Part shown: in pieces, positions 6,326 to 10,961 of the stretch
Layout: each line of letters starts with the position of its first letter
How positions within the stretch are numbered: position 1 is the first letter of the stretch
Assembly: GCA_029263275.1 (NCBI GenBank)
Contig: JAJCXU010000610.1
Location: forward strand, 1-10,961
Reading direction: 5' to 3'
Length of the DNA: 10,961 nt
DNA from: Ilumatobacter sp.
Lineage (GTDB): Bacteria; Actinomycetota; Acidimicrobiia; Acidimicrobiales; Ilumatobacteraceae
Program-made: the position numbers and the translations under genes
The notes under the pieces: generated by a model
Databases searched by the model: none
What the model saw: the letters and a program-made list of their open reading frames with translations, nothing else
Told to the model about the DNA's origin: nothing

Positions 6326-8887
6326 TCAAGCCGAAGTGCTTGCGCTGGTTGATTCGTTGCGGCGATACGCGAGTAGTCGCAGCGCGTTGGCGACGACGAC
6401 GAGTGTGGATCCTTCGTGGAACACGACTGCGGGCCCGATGCCGACGTACCCGACGAGGGTTGCGGGGATGAGGAACGCGACCATGCCGAGGCTCATGTAC
6501 AGGTTCTGTTTGATGATCCGGCTCGCCTTCCGACTGAGGCCGATTATCACGGGAAGTTTTGCGAGTTCGTCACCCATCAGCGCGACATCAGCAGTTTCGA
6601 GCGCGACGTCGGACCCGGCTGCGCCCATTGCGATCCCGACCGTCGCGTTCGCCATCGCCGGCGCGTCGTTGACCCCGTCGCCGACCATCGCAACTTTGCC
6701 TTCTTCGCCTCTCAAACGCTCGATCGCTGAGACCTTGTCGTCGGGCATGAGGTCACCCCAAGCGTTGGTGAGTCCGACCTCGGCGGCGATCGACTCGGCA
6801 ACGAGCTGGTTGTCGCCTGAAATCATGATGGCCCGTTCGATCCCGAGTGCGCGGAGGTCGTCGATCATCTTCTTCGCTGCTGGCCGGGGGGTGTCGCGCA
6901 GCCCGAGCGCTCCGAGGAACCGGTCGCCGTGTTTGATGATCATGATCGTTCGTCCCCGGCCGAGCAGGTTGTCTGCTGCTGCTCGGACGGATTCGTCGAT
7001 GCCACCGGTCTCTTCGAACAGCTTGATGTTTCCGATGAGGACCGTCCGGTCGTCGACCACTGCACGAACTCCTCGCCCGGTAATCGACTCGACGCCGCTG
7101 ACGGCTGGGATCTCGCGGCCGGCGATGCGCGCGGTGCCGTCACGGACGATGGCGGCCGCCAGTGGGTGGTCGCTTCGGTTCTCGACCGCTATGGCGACGG
7201 CGAGCAGTTCGGCCTCTGCAACCCCGTCCGCGGCGACGACATCGGTGAGACGGGGTTTGCCTTCCGTCAAGGTGCCGGTCTTGTCGAACGCGATCGCGTT
7301 CAGCGTGCCGAGGTTCTCGAGTGGTCCGCCCCCCTTGACGAGCACACCGACCTGGCCGGCGCGTGCGACCGCTGCGAGCACGGCGCTCGGCGTTGCGATC
7401 GCGAGCGCGCACGGGCTGGCGGCGACGAGGACCGACATTGCTCGATAGAACGAGTCCGACAGTGACGATCCGAGTGCTGGCCCGGCGACCATCACCACGA
7501 CGACGAGGACGAGGACGGCTGGAACGAAAATGCGTTCGAACTTGTTGGTGAACTGCTGTGTCGGTGACGCCTGCGTCTCGGCCTCGCGAACCATCGTTGC
7601 CAGCTTCGACAGCGACGAGTCCTTCGCCAGTCGAGTGACGTACAGGTCGATCTGGCCGCTGCCGTTGATGGTCCCGGCGAACAGCTTCGATTCGCCAGAA
7701 ACCTCGGTGGGGGCGTTCGCTGCGACAGCAACGTCGTCGACGGGTGACTTGTCGACGGGGATGCTCTCGCCGGTCAGCGGCGCCTGATTGACAGTGCTGG
7801 TACCGGACACGACGAACCCGTCGGCTGCGATGCGCTCGTTCGGCTTGACCACCACGGTGTCGCCGACGACCAGTTGTTCGACTGGCACTTCGAATTCGGT
7901 GTCGTTGCGGCGCACGACCGCTGTTGGCGGTGCGAGATCGGCGAGTGCTTCGATGGCTTGGCGGGCGCGTCCCATCGCGTATCCCTCGAGCGCATGTCCG
8001 AGACTGAAGAGCGCAAGAAGCAGTGCGCCTTCTTCCCATTTGCCGAGAATCGCCGCGCCGGCCGCGGCGACGAGCATCAAGAAATCGATCTCGAATCGCC
8101 TGTTGCGGATCCCGTCGATTGCTTCGCGAAGCGTGAAGTAGCCGCCGAAGAACCCCGACACGATGAACACTGCGGTCAGGACCGAGTCGTCGAGCCAGCC
8201 GGCGAGCTCCGCGACGAATCCGCCGACCCACAGCACCGACGACGTGATCGCGAAGATCACTTCGCTGCGTTCGCCGAACGGCCCGCCGTGGACGTGCTCG
8301 CCCGATCCATGATCGTGGCCGTCATCCTCTTCGTGCTCGTCACGCCCGGTCGCGTGATCGGGCGCCGTTGACGGCGTGCCGACCAATCCCCCGGCCCGGG
8401 GCGAGCTCGCTGGCGCGTCGGCTGTGGGCGTACCTCGGGCGCCTGGTTTGACGCCGACGCCGTGGTGCGCGAGAGCGTTTCGAATGTCTTCTTCGGACGT
8501 CGCGCGACGGTCGAACTCGACGCGAACGAAACCCGGTGACACTTCAGCCTCGGCGACCCCGTCGATCTGTCGGAGGCGTTCCGAGACAGATCGTGCCTTG
8601 CGAGTGTGCGTCACTCCGGTGACGTCCCAGAAGATGTGGGCGAACTGATCGGTGATCTCCGCCCCCGACGCGCGAGCCAGGCTTCGGATCCGTGCCACGC
8701 TCGTCGCCGACGAATCGAAGTGCAGACACAACTGACTCGGGCCGTCCCCGTCGGACGCCACGACGTGTACGTCGGACACCCCGGTGCTCTTCGACAAGAT
8801 CGCCGTGAGCCTGTCGACGCAGCCGTCGTCGTCTCCCGGGACGTGAGGCAGCAGCACCGGAATGTCGAGCTGCACCGTCTCGGTCAC
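6326..8887 (-). CDS. Heavy-metal translocating P-type ATPase, P1B-4 (SPC) type
   Basis: An 853-residue metal-export pump. Core motifs are intact: TGES at 372-375 (actuator), SPC at 491-493 in the metal-binding membrane helix, DKTGTLTEGKP from 535 (phosphorylated Asp535), HP at 574-575, GDGVNDAP from 736, and HEGS at 824-827 in the last helices. SPC together with HEG(G/S)T marks the P1B-4 group (CoaT, CtpD, CtpJ), linked to Co2+, Fe2+, Zn2+ or Ni2+ export, and argues against Cu (CPC). The N-terminus has two ferredoxin-like HMA-type regions (about 4-75 and 85-145), but neither has CxxC: the second reads GVTHTRKAR. A His/Asp/Glu-rich segment at about 178-201 with six His follows. GTG 8887 is preferred because GAGGGG (8901-8896) lies eight bases upstream and the leader ORF stop overlaps it; GTG 8896 is the alternative. 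Lead gene of the ATPase-PAP2-CDF operon. Confidence 0.93.
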   Translation of the reverse strand: MTETVQLDIPVLLPHVPGDDDGCVDRLTAILSKSTGVSDVHVVASDGDGPSQLCLHFDSSATSVARIRSLARASGAEITDQFAHIFWDVTGVTHTRKARSVSERLRQIDGVAEAEVSPGFVRVEFDRRATSEEDIRNALAHHGVGVKPGARGTPTADAPASSPRAGGLVGTPSTAPDHATGRDEHEEDDGHDHGSGEHVHGGPFGERSEVIFAITSSVLWVGGFVAELAGWLDDSVLTAVFIVSGFFGGYFTLREAIDGIRNRRFEIDFLMLVAAAGAAILGKWEEGALLLALFSLGHALEGYAMGRARQAIEALADLAPPTAVVRRNDTEFEVPVEQLVVGDTVVVKPNERIAADGFVVSGTSTVNQAPLTGESIPVDKSPVDDVAVAANAPTEVSGESKLFAGTINGSGQIDLYVTRLAKDSSLSKLATMVREAETQASPTQQFTNKFERIFVPAVLVLVVVVMVAGPALGSSLSDSFYRAMSVLVAASPCALAIATPSAVLAAVARAGQVGVLVKGGGPLENLGTLNAIAFDKTGTLTEGKPRLTDVVAADGVAEAELLAVAIAVENRSDHPLAAAIVRDGTARIAGREIPAVSGVESITGRGVRAVVDDRTVLIGNIKLFEETGGIDESVRAAADNLLGRGRTIMIIKHGDRFLGALGLRDTPRPAAKKMIDDLRALGIERAIMISGDNQLVAESIAAEVGLTNAWGDLMPDDKVSAIERLRGEEGKVAMVGDGVNDAPAMANATVGIAMGAAGSDVALETADVALMGDELAKLPVIIGLSRKASRIIKQNLYMSLGMVAFLIPATLVGYVGIGPAVVFHEGSTLVVVANALRLLAYRRNESTSASTSA

Positions 8888-8940
8888 GCCCGCCACCCCT
8901 CAACGCTCGGTCGCTCCATCTTGACCATCTTCATCAACAT
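8884..8940 (-). CDS. Putative 18-residue leader peptide upstream of the metal ATPase
   Basis: ATG at 8940 opens an 18-codon frame reading MLMKMVKMERPSVEGWRA, whose TGA (8886-8884) overlaps the preferred GTG start of the ATPase (8887-8885), forming GTGA. Its ATG lies seven bases after a TATAGT -10 box, exactly where transcription should begin, so it would be translated from a leaderless transcript. The ribosome binding site of the ATPase (GAGGGG, 8901-8896) lies inside the leader ORF. Four Met codons in the first eight are notable. Small leaderless upstream ORFs are known in mycobacteria, where some regulate the next gene. The coupling geometry is seen in the sequence; expression and function are inference. 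It is also possible that this is chance. Confidence 0.4.
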   Translation of the reverse strand: MLMKMVKMERPSVEGWRA

Positions 8941-8947
8941 CTGCACG

Positions 8948-8953
8948 ACTATA
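8948..8953 (-). promoter_or_regulatory. Candidate -10 element of the metal-efflux operon
   Basis: Reading the minus strand, TATAGT at 8953-8948 matches the -10 consensus at five of six positions and stands in the only AT-richer patch between ctaD and the ATPase. A start 7 nt downstream falls on the A of ATG 8940. No good -35 is found 16-18 bp upstream (ACGAAA at 8976-8971), which would fit an activator-dependent or repressor-controlled promoter. It sits just after the ctaD stop, so the operon could be expressed independently of ctaD. Confidence 0.4.
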
Positions 8954-8960
8954 CAGGTAT
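8951..8960. promoter_or_regulatory. Short palindrome overlapping the -10 box, possible operator
   Basis: ATACAGGTAT is a 10-bp inverted repeat (ATAC, two bases, GTAT) that ends on the last base of the ctaD stop codon and covers the first three bases of the -10 box. ATAC...GTAT ends recall operators of metal-sensor families such as CsoR, but those are longer, and here symmetry does not extend beyond ten bases. It may be a half-hearted repressor site or chance. Confidence 0.25.
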
Positions 8961-10961
8961 CAAGATGACGTTTCGTGGGTCGAGGATGCATCGGCGGTGA
9001 CGAGCGACGACGATGGCGTCGTCTCGGGTGGGTCGAAGTCGTCGGGGCTGGCGTCGGCAGGCTCCAACGCCCACCCGAACATCGCCATGGCCACGATCAG
9101 CGCTCCGCCGACGATCAACCAGGTGCTGTAGATCACTCCATAGGCCATGACCGGAAGACCAACTGCGAGCACGATCGGCCAGTACGACGGTGCCGGAAGG
9201 TGGATCTGTTCATCGGCGTTGGCTTCTTCTTCGGCGACGAGTTCTTCGAGGGTCGCGCGGCTCACGTACTCGTGTTGACCGTCTTCGCCGACGTCTTCGT
9301 ACTTTCGATGGAACACCTCGTCGAGCGAGTGGACGGTCGGGGTGCGGTCGAAGTTGTGCGGCTTGGGTGGGTTCGTCGTGAGCCATTCGAGCGACCGCGC
9401 GTCCCACGGGTCGAGCGGAGCCGCCGGGCCTTTGCGGCTGATCCAGACGTTGATCAAGAACAACAGGATTCCGATCGCGAGGACGAAAGTACCGATGGTC
9501 GAGACGAGGTTCCAGAACCCGAGGTTGAAGAACCCTTCACCCGCTCGCGCCTCGGTCCAGACGTACATGCGTCGGGGTTGGCCTTGGAGGCCGATGATGT
9601 GCATCGGTCCAAAGGTCATGTTCATCCCGATGATCATCAGCCAGAAGTTGGCCTTGCCCCACGTCTCGTTGAGCAACTTGCCGAACACCTTGGGCCACCA
9701 GTAGTAGAAGCCGGCAAAGAGGCCGAGGACGGCGCCGCCGAAGATCACGTAGTGCAGGTGAGCAACGATGTAGTAGGTGTCGGTCTGCTGGGTGTCCGAT
9801 GGTGCGACGGCGTGGGTGACGCCCGACAGTCCGCCGATGGTGAACTGCACGATCAGGCCGATCGAGAACAACATGGCGGTCGTGAACCGGAGCTTGCCGC
9901 CCCACATCGTGAGGGTCCAGTTGATGATCTTCACGCCGGTCGGCACCGCGATCGCCATGGTCGACACCGAGAACACGGCGACCGAGATCGGGCCGAGGCC
10001 GGAGGCGAACATGTGGTGCGCCCACACGCCCCAGCCGACGAAGCCGATGGCGGCGCCGGAGAACACGACGAAGGGGTAGCCGAACAGCGGCTTCTTGGAG
10101 AAGACGGGCAGGATCTCGGAGATGATGCCGAAGCTGGGGAGGACGAGTATGTACACCTCGGGGTGACCGAAGATCCAGAACAGGTGCTGCCACAGCAGCG
10201 GGTCGGCTCCTGCCTCGACGGAGAAGAACGTCGCGTCGTAGGACCTCTGGAACATCAGCAGGAACAACGCCACGGTGATGACGGGGATGGCGAACAGCAG
10301 GAGGAACTGCACGATGAGCGCCATCCACGTGAAGATCGGCATCTTCATCAGCGACATGCCGGGGGCGCGCATGTTCAACACGGTCACGATCAGGTTGATC
10401 GCGCCCACGAGCGACGCGATGCCGGTGATCTGGAGGCCGAGGCCCCAGAAGTCGACTCCGTTGCCGGGCGAGAACGGGACGTCGGAGTTCGGGGCGTACA
10501 TGAACCAGCCGCCGTCGGCGCCGCCGCCGAGCAGCCACGACGAGTTGAGGAACAATCCACCGCCGAGGAAAATCCAGAACGACAGTGCGTTGAGGCGTGG
10601 GAACGCAACGTCTCGGGCACCGATCTGCAACGGGATCAGGTAGTTGGCGAACGCCGCGGCCATCGGCATCACGAACAGGAACACCATCGTGGTGGCGTGC
10701 ATCGTGAACATCTGGTTGTACTTGTCGGCCGACAGGATCGTGCCGTCCGGTCGTGCGAGCTGGAGGCGGATCAGGCCAGCTTCGATCCCGCCGACGAGGA
10801 AGAAGAACATGGCGACGACGCCGTACATGATGCCGATCTTCTTGTGGTCCACGGTGAACGCCCACGAACGCCACCCGGTGGTTTGCACAGGGCGCCGAAG
10901 AAACCCAAACGACGTCGATGCAGTGACCGCTGTCGGGGCGACGTTGCTGGGTGGTGAGGGT
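8960..10961 (-). CDS. ctaD: Cytochrome c oxidase subunit I, with C-terminal extension (5' end outside the window)
   Basis: Catalytic subunit of an A-type heme-copper oxidase in the cytoplasmic membrane, reducing O2 to water while pumping protons. Counting from the GTG at 10888: heme a ligands H64 and H379, heme a3 ligand H377, CuB ligands H242, H291 and H292, the His-Tyr partner Y246, E244 of the D-channel exit, D93 of the D-channel entry and K320 of the K-channel are all present. The 642 residues from that GTG exceed the usual ~530-580 because of an acidic linker (about 484-567) and two extra hydrophobic segments (about 569-607), resembling a fused subunit IV-like part. GTG 10888 lacks a ribosome binding site, and the frame stays open for 24 more codons to the edge with no start. 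The FLRRP just before it joins QTTGWRSWAFTVDHKKIG, the conserved N-terminal block, so the real start is probably beyond 10961. The magnesium-ligand His of canonical HDTY is Thr (TDTYY, 369-373). Confidence 0.96.
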   Translation of the reverse strand, partial: PSPPSNVAPTAVTASTSFGFLRRPVQTTGWRSWAFTVDHKKIGIMYGVVAMFFFLVGGIEAGLIRLQLARPDGTILSADKYNQMFTMHATTMVFLFVMPMAAAFANYLIPLQIGARDVAFPRLNALSFWIFLGGGLFLNSSWLLGGGADGGWFMYAPNSDVPFSPGNGVDFWGLGLQITGIASLVGAINLIVTVLNMRAPGMSLMKMPIFTWMALIVQFLLLFAIPVITVALFLLMFQRSYDATFFSVEAGADPLLWQHLFWIFGHPEVYILVLPSFGIISEILPVFSKKPLFGYPFVVFSGAAIGFVGWGVWAHHMFASGLGPISVAVFSVSTMAIAVPTGVKIINWTLTMWGGKLRFTTAMLFSIGLIVQFTIGGLSGVTHAVAPSDTQQTDTYYIVAHLHYVIFGGAVLGLFAGFYYWWPKVFGKLLNETWGKANFWLMIIGMNMTFGPMHIIGLQGQPRRMYVWTEARAGEGFFNLGFWNLVSTIGTFVLAIGILLFLINVWISRKGPAAPLDPWDARSLEWLTTNPPKPHNFDRTPTVHSLDEVFHRKYEDVGEDGQHEYVSRATLEELVAEEEANADEQIHLPAPSYWPIVLAVGLPVMAYGVIYSTWLIVGGALIVAMAMFGWALEPADASPDDFDPPETTPSSSLVTADASSTHETSS

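Noticed and set aside
5410..6471. 353-codon plus-strand frame opposite the PAP2 gene
   Set aside because: Antisense to a protein with all three PAP2 catalytic motifs; the product is Thr/Ala/Arg-rich without a fold.
8917..8940. Repeated CATCTT units as a DNA repeat or regulator-binding array
   Set aside because: Only two imperfect copies; better explained as Met/Lys codons of the leader ORF.
9537..10874. 445-codon minus-strand frame inside ctaD
   Set aside because: Out-of-frame reading of the oxidase gene; Arg/His/Pro-rich with no membrane segments.
8975..10957. 660-codon plus-strand open frame opposite ctaD
   Set aside because: It is antisense to a fully conserved oxidase subunit; the product is D/E/R/H-rich low-complexity typical of a mirrored GC-rich frame, with no domain.
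1..10961. tRNA, rRNA, IS elements, attachment sites or a metal riboswitch
   Set aside because: No cloverleaf, transposase, flanking terminal repeats or known metal-riboswitch structure was seen on either strand by reading; a covariance-model scan would be needed to exclude them fully.

Overview
The window is GC-rich and densely coded, with strongly G/C-biased third codon positions. It carries an aa3/caa3-type cytochrome oxidase gene of actinobacterial style, a CtaG-type oxidase assembly factor, a SPC-type (P1B-4) metal ATPase and probable leaderless transcripts. These point to an actinobacterium. A marine or soil member of the Acidimicrobiia (Ilumatobacter-like) is my best guess, but that is inference from style and not proven by any marker seen here.

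Left half, plus strand (1-4388): the tail of a CtaG-family cytochrome oxidase assembly protein; a secreted coiled-coil M23 peptidase with a long Pro/Thr linker; a membrane-anchored TPR protein; and a divergent ApbE-like protein that has lost several hallmark flavin-transferase residues.

Right half, minus strand, read from right to left (10961-4356): ctaD, whose 5' end runs off the window; a 63-bp gap holding a probable promoter, a short palindrome and an 18-codon leader ORF; a P1B-4 heavy-metal ATPase with two N-terminal HMA-like domains lacking CxxC; a PAP2-family membrane phosphatase; a short cation diffusion facilitator (CDF) transporter that overlaps the phosphatase by ATGA; and a small unrecognised ORF that converges on the apbE-like gene.

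The minus-strand set looks like one metal-efflux operon (ATPase, PAP2, CDF) placed directly behind the oxidase gene. No metal-sensing repressor of the ArsR, CsoR or MerR type is encoded in the window, so control must come from elsewhere or from the leader region. The two flanking oxidase genes (ctaG at the left edge, ctaD at the right edge) suggest a wider respiratory and metal-homeostasis neighbourhood. The parts most worth checking are the leaderless leader peptide coupled to the ATPase, the PAP2 gene inside a metal-export operon, and the degenerate ApbE homologue.
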